This document shows positions 1-8,237 of a stretch of 64,000 nucleotides of DNA, piece by piece (within the stretch, counting starts at the first letter, position 1; each line of letters begins with the position of its first letter). Both the position numbers and the translations under genes were made by a program. The notes under the pieces are model-generated. The model saw only the letters and a program-made list of their open reading frames with translations, searched no databases and was not told where the DNA came from. Source of the DNA: Roseibacillus persicicus (GTDB lineage: Bacteria > Verrucomicrobiota > Verrucomicrobiia > Verrucomicrobiales > Akkermansiaceae); NCBI RefSeq assembly GCF_014651675.1, contig NZ_BMXI01000007.1, positions 186,001 to 250,000 of the forward strand, given 5' to 3'.

Positions 1-1
1 G

Positions 2-373
2 CTGGGGCTGTGGATTGCGTATGAGAATAACAAGGACAACGACCTCATTGGGCTGGCCTTCGGGATGGTAGCCTACACTTTCGGTCCCTTGCTGGGCATC
101 CTGCTCGCCGCAATTTTCTTGAAAGGGCGGAACCTCACTCCCGGACTGATTATTGGGTCGTTTCTTTCCATTTTCTTCGTTGCTTGGTTCCGTCCCGAGA
201 TCTTGATATTTTTCGAGAGCGTGGGAGCCAAAGACGTGGCTGAGGCCATCGTAAACAGCCGTCCCACCTTGGTCTCCGAATGGTTCTTTCCCATCAATGC
301 CGGTCTCACGCTGTTCTGTGGCTGGATTGGAAAAGTGATTCTGGATTCGATCGCCAGAAGAAAAGCCGACTAG
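2..373 (+). CDS. Sodium:solute symporter (SSS family), C-terminal part
   Basis: The open frame runs in from the left edge, so only the last 123 residues are seen. They contain hydrophobic segments typical of the last transmembrane helices of an SSS-family symporter: the GLAFGMVAYTFGPLLGILLAA stretch, the LIIGSFLSIFFVAW helix and a final NAGLTLFCGWIGKVIL helix, ending in a short basic tail (ARRKAD). The family couples sodium import to uptake of sugars, sialic acids, nucleosides or other solutes across the inner membrane. The substrate cannot be judged from this fragment. The internal ATG at 65 lies inside a helix and is not a believable start. Family assignment is by overall pattern. Confidence 0.7.
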   Translation: MGLWIAYENNKDNDLIGLAFGMVAYTFGPLLGILLAAIFLKGRNLTPGLIIGSFLSIFFVAWFRPEILIFFESVGAKDVAEAIVNSRPTLVSEWFFPINAGLTLFCGWIGKVILDSIARRKAD

Positions 374-459
374 GTGTTTTTTCGATAGGAGAAGGATCCG
401 GGGGAAAATGAAATTTCAGCCTTTATGGCACAATTTCGCGAAAAAAGTCTCCTGCGCGT

Positions 460-488
460 TTGACACTGGGGGCGCAAGTTTATTTAAC
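460..488 (+). promoter_or_regulatory. Candidate sigma70-type promoter
   Basis: A perfect TTGACA lies at 460-465 and is followed 17 bp later by TTTAAC (483-488), a four-of-six match to the -10 box. The start codon of the Ala/Pro-rich protein is 58 bp downstream. The match is by eye only. Confidence 0.45.
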
Positions 489-545
489 TACTAACACGAT
501 TATCACCAAGAACTGGAGAAGTTCGTAAACACACACCATCACACT

Positions 546-1238
546 ATGAGCGACGAGGCACCAAAACCACCAAAGCCGATGACCAAAACTTCGGCTGTTC
601 CATTGAAGAAAGAAACTGTGCGGGTTACCCTGAAGGCTTCTGACGCACCTGCTCCTTCGGCGTCTACTCCGCCTGCGCCAGCGGCTCCCTCCGCACCCGC
701 AGCGCCTTCTGCTCCAGCCGCTCCTTCGGCCCCGGCAGCACCAGTTGCTCCAAGCGCGCCGATGGCTCCCAAGCCGCCTGCAGCTTCCGTTCCCGCGGGA
801 CCTCCCAAGCCTTCCGCGCCCGCACCTGCTCCGACTGTTGCTTTGAAGACAGCTGGCGGCACGATTGGCGGCGCACCCGCACCGGCTCCTACCGTGCCAT
901 TGAAAGTCGGTGGTGCTGCTCCGGCTTCCGCTCCTTTGAAGACCCAGCCTTTGACCGGCGGTCCTGGCACTGCGCAGCTTCCCAAGGCGACCGTTCCTCT
1001 CGGTGGAACCCAGGCCCTTGGCCAGCCGACTGGATTGCAGACTACTCCCGGAACCATCGGCGGCTTCGACGATGATGATGAGGAAGAAGAAAACGCAACA
1101 CTCACCTCCGTCCTCGCCATCCTGGCGCTGGTAGCGGCGATTGCGGCTCTGACTTTCCAGTTTCTGACTGCGAAGACTTGGGTTGATAACACCACCCCTG
1201 ACGCCCGCGTTTGGTCTGACTACACTGGCCTCGAGTAA
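546..1238 (+). CDS. Ala/Pro-rich protein with C-terminal membrane anchor
   Basis: A 230-residue protein of unknown function. Residues 1-30 are charged (lysine, threonine and proline). Residues about 35-75 are a run of APSAPA-type repeats, followed by a longer Ala/Pro/Gly-rich linker up to about residue 170. A short acidic patch (DDDDEEEE) precedes one predicted transmembrane helix, LTSVLAILALVAAIAALTF, near residues 185-205, and a short tail follows. There is no N-terminal signal peptide, so the protein is probably a tail-anchored inner-membrane protein with the long flexible region in the cytoplasm. The low-complexity repeat makes homology calls unsafe. It is followed after 18 bp by a 23-codon membrane peptide and then by trxA, behind a terminator. 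The start ATG at 546 is the first in frame. Confidence 0.75.
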   Translation: MSDEAPKPPKPMTKTSAVPLKKETVRVTLKASDAPAPSASTPPAPAAPSAPAAPSAPAAPSAPAAPVAPSAPMAPKPPAASVPAGPPKPSAPAPAPTVALKTAGGTIGGAPAPAPTVPLKVGGAAPASAPLKTQPLTGGPGTAQLPKATVPLGGTQALGQPTGLQTTPGTIGGFDDDDEEEENATLTSVLAILALVAAIAALTFQFLTAKTWVDNTTPDARVWSDYTGLE

Positions 1239-1256
1239 CCTTAATCTTCACCTATT

Positions 1257-1328
1257 ATGGCTGTATCTATTATTACTTTCGTTCTTGCTCTCGCTGCTGC
1301 TGCCCTTGCTTTTCTTGCGTCGCAGTAG
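1257..1328 (+). CDS. Small membrane peptide, 23 residues
   Basis: An open frame from ATG 1257 to TAG 1326-1328 encodes MAVSIITFVLALAAAALAF followed by LASQ, essentially a single transmembrane helix. It begins 18 bp after the stop of the Ala/Pro-rich protein, itself a membrane-anchored product, and ends about 50 bp before a clear terminator, so the two would be co-transcribed. There is no obvious Shine-Dalgarno sequence, but that is common in this window. The sense-strand hydrophobic pattern with no charged residue is unlikely in random intergenic DNA, which is the main argument for it. Function is unknown; a partner of the neighbouring anchored protein is only an inference. Confidence 0.5.
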   Translation: MAVSIITFVLALAAAALAFLASQ

Positions 1329-1381
1329 GTCGTGGAGAATGAGCCCGACGGGCATTTGAAATTCCTTTTCTGAGAGACAAG

Positions 1382-1405
1382 GGTGGCGCTTGACGCCACC
1401 TTTTT
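1382..1405 (+). terminator. Rho-independent terminator
   Basis: A 7-bp perfect stem GGTGGCG/CGCCACC (1382-1388 with 1394-1400) closes a 5-nt loop and is followed directly by five T residues. It separates the Ala/Pro-rich protein and small-peptide unit from trxA. Confidence 0.8.
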
Positions 1406-1423
1406 GCTGTACATAGTTCTCGC

Positions 1424-1744
1424 ATGGCATTGCAATTTACCAACGATAATTTCCAGACCGAAGTCCTCGAATCCGAAGTCCCCGTGCTGGTCGACTTTTG
1501 GGCCGAGTGGTGTGGACCTTGCAAAAGTGTGGCCCCCCTCGTGGATGCGGTTGCCGGCGAGGTCGAAGGAGTGGCCAAGGTCGGCAAGGTGAACATCGAC
1601 GAAGCAGGAGAACTGGCGCAGAAGTATGGCGTCTCGTCGATTCCGACCTTCTTGTTTTTCAAGGGAGGACAGGTGGTTGATACGATCGTGGGAGCACGCG
1701 TGACGCAGGATAGTTTGCGCGAGCAGCTTGAGGCTTTGGCCTAA
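1424..1744 (+). CDS. trxA: Thioredoxin
   Basis: A 106-residue classical thioredoxin, the normal family length. The active-site WCGPC is present after the VLVDFWAEW strand, and the conserved cis-proline loop is seen in SSIPTFLFF, followed by the KGG turn. It reduces protein disulfides in the cytoplasm and is itself reduced by thioredoxin reductase, which is not in this window. The gene is monocistronic: it lies between two terminators. The longer overlapping frame starting at 1383 is out of frame and not coding. Confidence 0.97.
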   Translation: MALQFTNDNFQTEVLESEVPVLVDFWAEWCGPCKSVAPLVDAVAGEVEGVAKVGKVNIDEAGELAQKYGVSSIPTFLFFKGGQVVDTIVGARVTQDSLREQLEALA

Positions 1745-1813
1745 CTTCCCAGCGAGGTGATTTCGTTCTGAGACCAGAATGGAATTTCCGAGCCCACAAA
1801 TTTTCAATAAAAG

Positions 1814-1844
1814 CTGCTGCCTTCATTTAGGCGGCAGTTTTTTT
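1814..1844. terminator. Terminator between convergent trxA and yqgE-like gene
   Basis: CTGCTGCC (1814-1821) pairs with GGCGGCAG (1830-1837) with one G.T wobble, closing an 8-nt loop. Seven T residues follow on the plus strand. On the minus strand the same hairpin is followed by CTTTTATT, so it can serve both convergent genes. Confidence 0.8.
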
Positions 1845-1873
1845 GTCTGGGTGATGAGGTAATCGATTGAGCC

Positions 1874-2446
1874 TCAGTTCATCCAAGGATGCTCGGGACA
1901 CAGTGCAAGAAGCCGATGAAACGGGGACAGGCCGTTGAGGGTGTCTTCCCAAAGACTTTGGTCATGAGTCATTCCCAACAGACTTTCTGGCGGGGGACTG
2001 ACGACCCATGAGCTGCGTTCAAGCTCGCCCTCCAACTGACCGCCTGACCAACCCGAATAGCCCACGAAGGCCCGCACCAGTGTGCCAGGATTCTTGCTGT
2101 GGCTAATGGCGTCTTGCGCAGAAATCCGGATTGCATAACGAAGCTCGTTCTCAGGCGATTTCCAAAATGCCGCGAAGGTCAGATGTTCGCGAGCGACTGG
2201 TCCTCCGACATGCACAGGGATTCTCGCCAGTGATTGGAAACTTTGATCTTTGAGAAAATCTCCCACTTTGCTGCCTGCCGGTTGATTGAGTATCAATCCG
2301 AAGGCTCCTTCGGCAGAATGCTGGGCCAACAAAATCACGGCCTTCCTGAAGATGCCGTCACGAAGCGAAGGATCGGCGATGAGCAAATCGCCTTGTTTCA
2401 GAATTTGGGAATCGGAAGAAGACTGAGACACACTGTTAGTCTTCAC
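1874..2446 (-). CDS. YqgE/AlgH family protein
   Basis: A 190-residue cytoplasmic protein. Diagnostic family blocks are GDLLIADPSLRDGIFRKAVILL near residues 19-40, GLILNQP (about 50-56), HVGGPV (about 79-84) and RAFVGYSGWSGGQLEGEL near 124-141. The length is normal for the family. The family is widespread and named for a putative regulator of alginate synthesis in Pseudomonas, but no biochemical activity is established, so the role here is unknown. It is monocistronic and convergent with trxA. The first ATG gives a short Ser/Gln-rich tail before the conserved core, so a slightly later start is possible, but none is clearly better. Confidence 0.9.
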   Translation of the reverse strand: MKTNSVSQSSSDSQILKQGDLLIADPSLRDGIFRKAVILLAQHSAEGAFGLILNQPAGSKVGDFLKDQSFQSLARIPVHVGGPVAREHLTFAAFWKSPENELRYAIRISAQDAISHSKNPGTLVRAFVGYSGWSGGQLEGELERSSWVVSPPPESLLGMTHDQSLWEDTLNGLSPFHRLLALCPEHPWMN

Positions 2447-2502
2447 AAACTCGGCAGTGGGTCAAGATGCTGGTTCACAAAAGCGTCGTTGACTCATTTT
2501 TT

Positions 2503-3801
2503 TCATTCTTTCTGTTCCGCAGTCGGTCGAACTGGAAAGGATTTTTCCGTTCGCTCGCCCCGTATCAGATTTCCTCCTTCGCCGGTGAGCCATAAGTAGT
2601 GGTCGCTGGGGAATCCGCCGAAGGTGAGAAAGGGGGTGTCGCCGACGGGTGGATGGTTGCTGCATTTGAAGATGGCGGTTCCTTCGTCGACTTCATCAAA
2701 CATGGCGACATAGACCATCTGGGCGCCTGACTTCTGAGCCGCGATGAACTGAGACCAAAGAAAACGTCCTTCGAGGCGGGGAATCGAATCGAGTTCACGA
2801 GCTGGTTTCAAGTTTTTCCAACTGAACCCGGGAAAGACCACGGGAAGGAAATCAATGGAACGGTCCCGGCACCAGGCGAGGTCGCCGGGGTAGAGTTGCA
2901 ATGCATGGGACCGGGCAGATTCTGGGGTGCGATATCTGCCCGGGGTCCATGGACTGATAACGTCCGCTAGAGCGAGGGCCTCGTGTAGCTTGGGGTCCGG
3001 GGTCGCATCCCGAGTTTGTGTGCGCCACCAAGAGGGGACTCCCAACATCACGGAGCAGCCTTCCGCTTTGAAGAACTCGATTAGCTTTCGACTCTCTGTT
3101 AGAGTATAAGCGCGGTCATCTCCAAAGCCGATTCCCCAAATGGCCACCAGGGGTTTGCCCTCGTGTTGGAGGTAGGCCGGGTCCATCCCCATTTCCATCT
3201 TTTCCCTCAGCATCTTCCAATCATCTGCTACCTGTTGGGTTTCGCCCTTGGCGAGGCCACTTAGATCATACATCACCGCATAAGCCCGCCCCTCAAGGTT
3301 GGCCCCTTCCCGGCAGTGCGAGAGCACGACATCCTTGTGGTGGCGGAAGTCCTTTCTTTGCAACCCGTTCGCAAAGCGCTGCACGAAAACCCCATCGATT
3401 CCATATTCCCGCATCCAACGAAAATGCCTGAGAACCGTGAGTCTGTTGTGGGAGCTGAAAACCGTAGCAGGAGAGCCGTCAGCCATCCGGAAATGAGTAG
3501 GATAATGCTCTTCAACGGTGGCCTCGGACATATCCGGCCACAAATCCACTGTGATATTTCCCGGGCCAAAGGGCTGATTGGCCTGTCTGGCCCAATGGGT
3601 CCAGCCAAGACCTGAGCCGTCTTGGGGGCAATTGAACCAGCCTTGATAGCCCGCCATGACCTTGCCGGTTAAAGTGCTTCGATCAGCCCCGCTTTTGGTG
3701 ACTCCGCGAAAGGGGGCGAGAGGCTCTTTGGTCTCATCAGCCATCAGACTTGTGGTCAGGAATGAGACCACCAGCGCGGTGGGGAAAAAGTGGTTCTTCA
3801 T
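2503..3801 (-). CDS. Secreted glycoside hydrolase-like protein (GH71/GH99-like)
   Basis: With the start at 3801 the product is 432 residues and opens with a signal peptide, MKNHFFPTALVVSFLTTSLMA, cleaved before DETKEP. An upstream frame extends 24 residues but destroys the signal peptide, so 3801 is preferred. The body carries GKVMAGYQGWFNCPQDGSG, WTHWAR and MREYGIDGVFVQRF, blocks seen in the GH71/GH99-like proteins of Bacteroidota and Planctomycetes that are often labelled xylosidase/arabinosidase. GH99 enzymes are endo-alpha-mannosidases and GH71 are alpha-1,3-glucanases; the substrate here is not predictable. Acidic residues in VYVAMFDEVDEGTA near the C-terminus are plausible active-site residues. 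The gene stands alone, 56 bp upstream of the yqgE-like gene on the same strand. Confidence 0.75.
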   Translation of the reverse strand: MKNHFFPTALVVSFLTTSLMADETKEPLAPFRGVTKSGADRSTLTGKVMAGYQGWFNCPQDGSGLGWTHWARQANQPFGPGNITVDLWPDMSEATVEEHYPTHFRMADGSPATVFSSHNRLTVLRHFRWMREYGIDGVFVQRFANGLQRKDFRHHKDVVLSHCREGANLEGRAYAVMYDLSGLAKGETQQVADDWKMLREKMEMGMDPAYLQHEGKPLVAIWGIGFGDDRAYTLTESRKLIEFFKAEGCSVMLGVPSWWRTQTRDATPDPKLHEALALADVISPWTPGRYRTPESARSHALQLYPGDLAWCRDRSIDFLPVVFPGFSWKNLKPARELDSIPRLEGRFLWSQFIAAQKSGAQMVYVAMFDEVDEGTAIFKCSNHPPVGDTPFLTFGGFPSDHYLWLTGEGGNLIRGERTEKSFPVRPTAEQKE

Positions 3802-4016
3802 GCGGAGCAGGAGGGCAATTTCCCCTTCGTGAGGATGAAAGCCATCGCTAGTGAACGAACCAAAGCCGTCCAATCTATCTGTCCGTCCGATTGATGGTCG
3901 CTCTGGAAAAAGGTGGTGACGTGTGACTCGGGCTTTTCAGCGCTCGTCTCCTCTTCTCTCAATGGAAGTCAAAAATGCGCTGTTCGGAACCGATCTCCCG
4001 CTGTTCAATTGGGTCA

Positions 4017-4421
4017 ATGAGTCGGAAGAAGAAAAGAAGGGGGAGCGATGAAGAGGAAGCTCCCATGCCCAACGCCTTCGGAGCCTTGGATGCTCTCGGT
4101 GACCTTCCTACAGGTCCGCAAGGCCACTTGCCAATTCTCCCGGTCAAGACTTCCAAGCGGGGTCAGAAAAACACCTCACGGGGCCGCGTGGATATCGTTC
4201 GCCAGACTGCCCATCGGGGAGGAAAAGCAGTCACGGTGGCAAAGAACTTTAAAGGCATTGGTTTGCCTGAAAAGCAAGAGCTCGCGAAGAAAATTCAGAG
4301 AGCTTGCGGGGTCGGCGGAACGGTAAAGGATGGGTGTATCGAGATTCAGGGAGACAAGAGGGAAGAAATGAAGCGCATTCTAACAGAAGCGGGATTCAAC
4401 CCTGTGTTTGCAGGTGGGTAG
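4017..4421 (+). CDS. SUI1/YciH-family translation initiation factor
   Basis: Starting at ATG 4017 the product is 134 residues: a lysine-rich N-terminus (MSRKKKRRG), an acidic patch and then a SUI1 fold. Key family segments are GKAVTVAKNFKGIG, LAKKIQRACGVGGTVKDGCIEIQG and the C-terminal KRILTEAGF. The GGTVKDG turn is the signature of bacterial YciH and eukaryotic eIF1. The family is thought to influence start-codon selection fidelity on the small ribosomal subunit. The frame extends 14 codons upstream, but that extension is Cys/Ser-rich and not conserved-looking, so the later start is chosen. Confidence 0.9.
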   Translation: MSRKKKRRGSDEEEAPMPNAFGALDALGDLPTGPQGHLPILPVKTSKRGQKNTSRGRVDIVRQTAHRGGKAVTVAKNFKGIGLPEKQELAKKIQRACGVGGTVKDGCIEIQGDKREEMKRILTEAGFNPVFAGG

Positions 4422-4580
4422 GAGCTGCCTTTCGTTCGATGACAAAGGGAGCGAGGTGGGCCGCCGGTTCCGGATTCCCAACTGGCTCCCTATTCGCGGC
4501 TGGTGGGATTGGCAGCCTGTTATGAGGCTAACTGAATTTTGACGCCAAGCTCATTGTTAGGAGAGATTCAACAAGTGGGG

Positions 4581-4970
4581 TCAGAGGAGTGCATTTGTCG
4601 GTGAACCGGTCTGAGGGGCTTCGCTATTGGCGGCTTTCAGGTAGTTGAGGAGGTCTTGCTCTTCGTCTTCACTGAGGCCGGCATTCCAGGACATGTGGGG
4701 CACAATTTTCTGCCAACCTTCATCGGAGATGTCCTGTGGATGTTTCTTCTGGTGGCACTCCCCGCATTTGCGCATGTAGAGGCCCCAGCCATCGTGCAGC
4801 TTTTCCAGAGAAATACCGCTGCGAGTTGCCATCGCGGAGTTGGGCATGTCGCGGAAGGGGTTCTCTTCGGCTGGCTCGGCGGGAGGGACCGGGCCACAGC
4901 TGGCGATGAAACTAGCGGCGCAAATGACGCTGGTGACGGCGATCATGGGCTGGAGAGAACTCGATGTCAT
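4581..4970 (-). CDS. Small cytochrome c lipoprotein
   Basis: A 129-residue protein with a hydrophobic N-terminus and an IASC lipobox (Cys25), so it is probably a lipoprotein on the periplasmic side. One class I heme c site, C69-G-E-C72-H73, is followed by Met93 in IVPHMSW, a plausible sixth ligand. GLSEDEEQDLLNYLKA near the C-terminus is the typical final helix of such domains. It is likely a soluble-domain electron carrier or sensor tethered to a membrane. No respiratory partner gene is adjacent. It is divergent from the SpoIIAA-like gene and monocistronic. Confidence 0.85.
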   Translation of the reverse strand: MTSSSLQPMIAVTSVICAASFIASCGPVPPAEPAEENPFRDMPNSAMATRSGISLEKLHDGWGLYMRKCGECHQKKHPQDISDEGWQKIVPHMSWNAGLSEDEEQDLLNYLKAANSEAPQTGSPTNALL

Positions 4971-5131
4971 AGGCCGGAAAGCCTAACTGCATTGCAAGGC
5001 TCTGCCGAGCATGTTCTGCTTAGGATTGAGCGTCGATTGCGTGCAAAATTTGCCGAGAAAGGGGCAAGATGGAGCGTGCCAAAGGGGGGGAGTCTGGGCT
5101 CTAATCAGGGCTGCCCGGTAGTGGGTCTATT

Positions 5132-5503
5132 ATGGCTGTAACATTTCACGAATCCAAACAGCAGGGAGTCTGGACCCTGGAGCTTAGTGGCATCATCGAA
5201 CCGCATGAGCACGAGGAGGTGATTCCCGCTCTCAAGAATCTTTTGGAAAAGATTGAGGGAGTATCATTGCTGGTGGACATGCGTGATTTGGTAAGCTGGC
5301 AGCCATCGGCGGTTTGGGAGGAGCTTCAGTTTGACCTCCACTTCCTTCGCTCATTTCGACGAATTGCCATGGTCAGTGACCGGGACTATCAAAAGTGGCT
5401 GGCCACCTTGGCCAAGCGTTTCGGGGTGGCCGAGATACGCTACTTCCACAGCTCTGCTCACGAGCAGGCTTTGGCTTGGCTGGGCGAGTCGTCGGACGAA
5501 TAG
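5132..5503 (+). CDS. SpoIIAA-like (STAS-fold) protein
   Basis: A 123-residue cytoplasmic protein matching the SpoIIAA-like family (Pfam PF11964): GVWTLELSGIIEPHEHEEVIPALKNLL, VSLLVDMRDL, then FRRIAMVSDRDYQKWLATLAK and the C-terminal HEQALAWL. Members are small single-domain proteins found in stress-related gene neighbourhoods; a precise function is not known. It lies 209 bp upstream of a PocR-AraC regulator and two stress proteins follow nearby, which fits a stress context but proves nothing. Confidence 0.8.
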   Translation: MAVTFHESKQQGVWTLELSGIIEPHEHEEVIPALKNLLEKIEGVSLLVDMRDLVSWQPSAVWEELQFDLHFLRSFRRIAMVSDRDYQKWLATLAKRFGVAEIRYFHSSAHEQALAWLGESSDE

Positions 5504-5712
5504 GGGACGCTTCGCGAAAAGGGGGCGGAATCGGTGCTGGGTATGGCTCGGCGGTCGCTTGGTGCTGGTTTGAGGGGCTTTTGGGAAGGGCATAGGGATT
5601 TTGCTTAGAGGCCGACAAGGAGCTCTCCCAATTTACCAATCTGGCCGTTTGGATAGGATGAGCGCCGTTGCAGGGAGATTCTTTCCTTCTGCGTCCAACC
5701 GCTCTCCATCCG

Positions 5713-6636
5713 ATGAACACAACCACCAATGCCGCCATTCACGAAACCGCTCTTCTCTTTCGCCATCAAAAATTGGTGGAGCGTTTGCAGGGGGCCGCTT
5801 TTTTCCAAAGTTACTCCGAAGTTTTTCAGCAGATGACGGGCCTGCCCTTGGAGCTGCATCCGGTGGCTGACCAGCGGGTTCAGGTTTGCGGCGGGAGCGT
5901 GAACCAGAATCGATTCTGCCACCTGGTCAACCGGGGCGAGGGAGGATGCGCGCAATGTCTCATGTCTCAGCGCTGTCTCGGCCAGGGCGAGGCGCGTTCG
6001 CGGGTGCAGTCGATTTCTTGCTTTGCAGGTTTGCAGGAAACTGCGGTTCCTTTGGTCTATGACGGACGGGTGATTGCGCAGTTGAAGACCGGGCAGATTT
6101 TTCATGAGCAAGCAACGGAGGCCGAGTGGAACAATGTGCAGAACCTTTTGCAGATGGACCCCGCGGAATCGAAAGAACTAGAGGAGGCCTATCTCGCCAC
6201 TCCAGTGATGGAGAAAGGCAAATACCGCGCCATGGTGACCTTGCTTGCGGCCTTTTCTCTGCAGCTTGGCAAGCTGCTCAATCGACTGGCTCTGGAGATT
6301 GAAAATGAGGAGGGCAACTTGGTGGCGCGGGCGAAAAATCTCATCGAGGAGCACCTCACGGAATCTTTGGCCTTGGACGATCTTGCGGAGAATCTCGGTG
6401 TCAGTCCCTTTCACTTGTGTCGCAAGTTCAAGGAAGGCACGGGTGAGACTTTGACCCTTTACTTGACGAGCCGGAGAGTCGAGTTGGCGAAGGAAGCGCT
6501 CTTGAAAGGAGAGTCGCGCATCACAGACATTGCCTACGAAGTGGGCTTCCAATCACTCTCGCAGTTCAACCGGAGTTTCCACAAGATCACCGGCATGAAC
6601 CCTACTGAGTTTCGACGCCAGGAAGTGGCGGCCTAG
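5713..6636 (+). CDS. PocR-domain AraC-family transcriptional regulator
   Basis: From ATG 5713 the protein has 307 residues. Residues about 15-170 are a PocR sensory domain (a PAS-like fold first described in PocR) with a cysteine cluster: Cys59, Cys69, the C79-A-Q-C82 pair, Cys88 and Cys103. Such domains are thought to bind small hydrocarbon ligands such as 1,3-propanediol or to hold a metal centre. Residues about 210-305 are an AraC DNA-binding domain with two helix-turn-helix units: LALDDLAENLGVSPFHLCRKFK, then ITDIAYEVGFQSLSQFNRSFHK. The frame reads 15 codons further upstream, but that part looks non-coding. The stop codon overlaps that of the convergent membrane-protein gene in the palindrome CTAG. 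A shortened homologue is at 9500. Confidence 0.92.
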   Translation: MNTTTNAAIHETALLFRHQKLVERLQGAAFFQSYSEVFQQMTGLPLELHPVADQRVQVCGGSVNQNRFCHLVNRGEGGCAQCLMSQRCLGQGEARSRVQSISCFAGLQETAVPLVYDGRVIAQLKTGQIFHEQATEAEWNNVQNLLQMDPAESKELEEAYLATPVMEKGKYRAMVTLLAAFSLQLGKLLNRLALEIENEEGNLVARAKNLIEEHLTESLALDDLAENLGVSPFHLCRKFKEGTGETLTLYLTSRRVELAKEALLKGESRITDIAYEVGFQSLSQFNRSFHKITGMNPTEFRRQEVAA

Positions 6637-7259
6637 GACTGGGAGGAGCTCGTCCGGAAGCGGATGATGCCTAGGGCGATTAGGCCACCCATAAGGTTGA
6701 AAACCATATCCCAAGCGGTGTTGGCGTAATCCCCGACATTGGTATCCTCGATGAAAAGGGTGGCGACAAATTCGATCACCTCGTTGAGCGCGCCTAGGCC
6801 TGAGCCTGCGAAGAGGACAATAAGAAGGGGACCCGGCTGCGGGCGGGCGGGTTGGCCCCCGTGTTTCTGGAACAGGTAGGAAAGGCAATGCCAGCACACC
6901 AGAGTGGCAACGCAAAATCCGTAGGCGTGGACTACCTGGTCATACTTCAGATAATTGGGGATGAGCCATAGGCTGTAGAGCACTCGAACTGGACCGCCAA
7001 TCTTCCAGGTTTCGGGCACCGGAACCATGCCTCCCATCACGTGGAGAAGTCCCCAGATGGAGAGCGCCCAGAGCAGGGAACTGGTGAGTTGCACCTGTCG
7101 ATGGAGTCGACTGATGAGAGCCGCGAGAATGATGAGAACGACGAGGTAGAAGACAAACTCTCCATTCTCCGTTAGGTAAGCGGTCACCCCACCCAAGACC
7201 ATATAGAGAGCCGAGAAAATAATGAGCGGCCGAAGGTTGGGGGAGGTGTTGTGGGTCAT
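6633..7259 (-). CDS. Multipass membrane protein, DUF2238/YjdF-like
   Basis: A 208-residue integral membrane protein with about six transmembrane helices. The LKYDQVVHAYGFCVATLV segment, the GSGLGALNEVIEFVATLF segment and the AWDMVFNLMGGLIAL end match the DUF2238 (YjdF-like) family. Conserved His, Asn and Glu residues inside predicted helices (DQVVHAYG, NEVIEF) are usual for the family. Function is not established. It sits 4 bp downstream of the first universal stress protein on the same strand and is probably co-transcribed with it. Confidence 0.75.
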   Translation of the reverse strand: MTHNTSPNLRPLIIFSALYMVLGGVTAYLTENGEFVFYLVVLIILAALISRLHRQVQLTSSLLWALSIWGLLHVMGGMVPVPETWKIGGPVRVLYSLWLIPNYLKYDQVVHAYGFCVATLVCWHCLSYLFQKHGGQPARPQPGPLLIVLFAGSGLGALNEVIEFVATLFIEDTNVGDYANTAWDMVFNLMGGLIALGIIRFRTSSSQS

Positions 7260-7263
7260 GGTT

Positions 7264-8178
7264 TCAGGTGGAAAGGTCTCGTTCTTTCACGACTAAGATA
7301 GAGCCCGGTCCGTCTCTAACAAGTCTTTCTGCCGTGGTCCCGAGCAGGAATTCCTTGATGCGGGAATGTCCCCGGGAACCAATGACTACGAGTGATTCCT
7401 TCTTTTTCTCGCAAAAGCTTTGGATGGCCTTGGCGGCGCTGGTGTGGCTGAGGAGATGGGGCTCAACTTTCAGCTCGTGGTGGTTCTCCCGAACGACATT
7501 CGCCAATTCGTTGAGTGAACTCAGGCGCTGGTCGGTCAGCTGTTGGGGAGTGGCAGTGTCGACCATCTCCGCAAGGTCGCAGAAGGTGTAGTCCGCGAGG
7601 TGCAGGGCGGGCGTGTAAACGTGAAGAAGATGCAAGGTGGCCCCTTGCCCCGCAGCCAGCTCTGCGGCGAAGCGGGTGGCGAAGTCGGAGGAGGGCGAAA
7701 AATCAGTGGCGGAAATGATGTGGTCGAATGAGTGGCCGTGATTCTCGCTCACGATGAGCACGGGTAGGTCGGCATTGCGGAGACACTTGGTTGTAATGGA
7801 ACCGAGCTGATGGTCGCCCTCCGTCCGGCCAGTTCGCCCTAGAACGAGGAGGGTGGTTTCAATATCCCGCGTGAGCTGGCAAAGTTCCGTGAAGGGATTG
7901 CCCACCATGAGGTGATACTCAATTTCGGTGAAGACCTCGATTTCTTGCAAGGTGAGTTTCTGCAACTCGTCCTTCAAGCGATCGCGAATCAGGTTGATGG
8001 CAGTCGAGTATTCGGGGGGAGTGCCTCCGGCTTTGGCGTAGCCAATGACATGCGCAACATGCAGGGGGCACCCGTGGCAATGGGCGAGTCGTGCCGCTTC
8101 CCTGAGGGCGGAAAGAGAAGCCGCCGAGAAGTCGATGCCCACCACGATGGAGCTCCAGTCTGTGAAGTCGATCTTCAT
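7264..8178 (-). CDS. Universal stress protein, tandem UspA domains
   Basis: A 304-residue cytoplasmic protein with two UspA domains (about 8-150 and 155-300). Domain 1 opens SSIVVGIDFSAAS and domain 2 IISATDFSPSS. The second domain has an intact ATP-binding signature G-SR-G-(9)-G-T in VIGSRGHSRIKEFLLGTTAE. The first has the weaker VLGRTGRTEGDHQLGS, so ATP binding by it is less certain. Such proteins promote survival in growth arrest or oxidative stress. A paralogue lies 126 bp upstream with a strong hairpin between them, and the YjdF-like gene follows after 4 bp. Confidence 0.93.
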   Translation of the reverse strand: MKIDFTDWSSIVVGIDFSAASLSALREAARLAHCHGCPLHVAHVIGYAKAGGTPPEYSTAINLIRDRLKDELQKLTLQEIEVFTEIEYHLMVGNPFTELCQLTRDIETTLLVLGRTGRTEGDHQLGSITTKCLRNADLPVLIVSENHGHSFDHIISATDFSPSSDFATRFAAELAAGQGATLHLLHVYTPALHLADYTFCDLAEMVDTATPQQLTDQRLSSLNELANVVRENHHELKVEPHLLSHTSAAKAIQSFCEKKKESLVVIGSRGHSRIKEFLLGTTAERLVRDGPGSILVVKERDLST

Positions 8179-8237
8179 CGGTCAGTTTAGGGAGAGAGGT
8201 TTGTTAGTTGAGAACTCTTTTCGCAAAGAATGCTGAA

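Noticed and set aside
539-1195. A 218-codon minus-strand open frame opposite the Ala/Pro-rich protein
   Set aside because: The repeat structure creates open frames on both strands; the plus frame has a promoter, acidic patch and membrane helix.
546-1238. Considered a TonB-like protein because of the proline-rich linker
   Set aside because: The membrane helix is at the C-terminal end and no TonB C-terminal domain is present.
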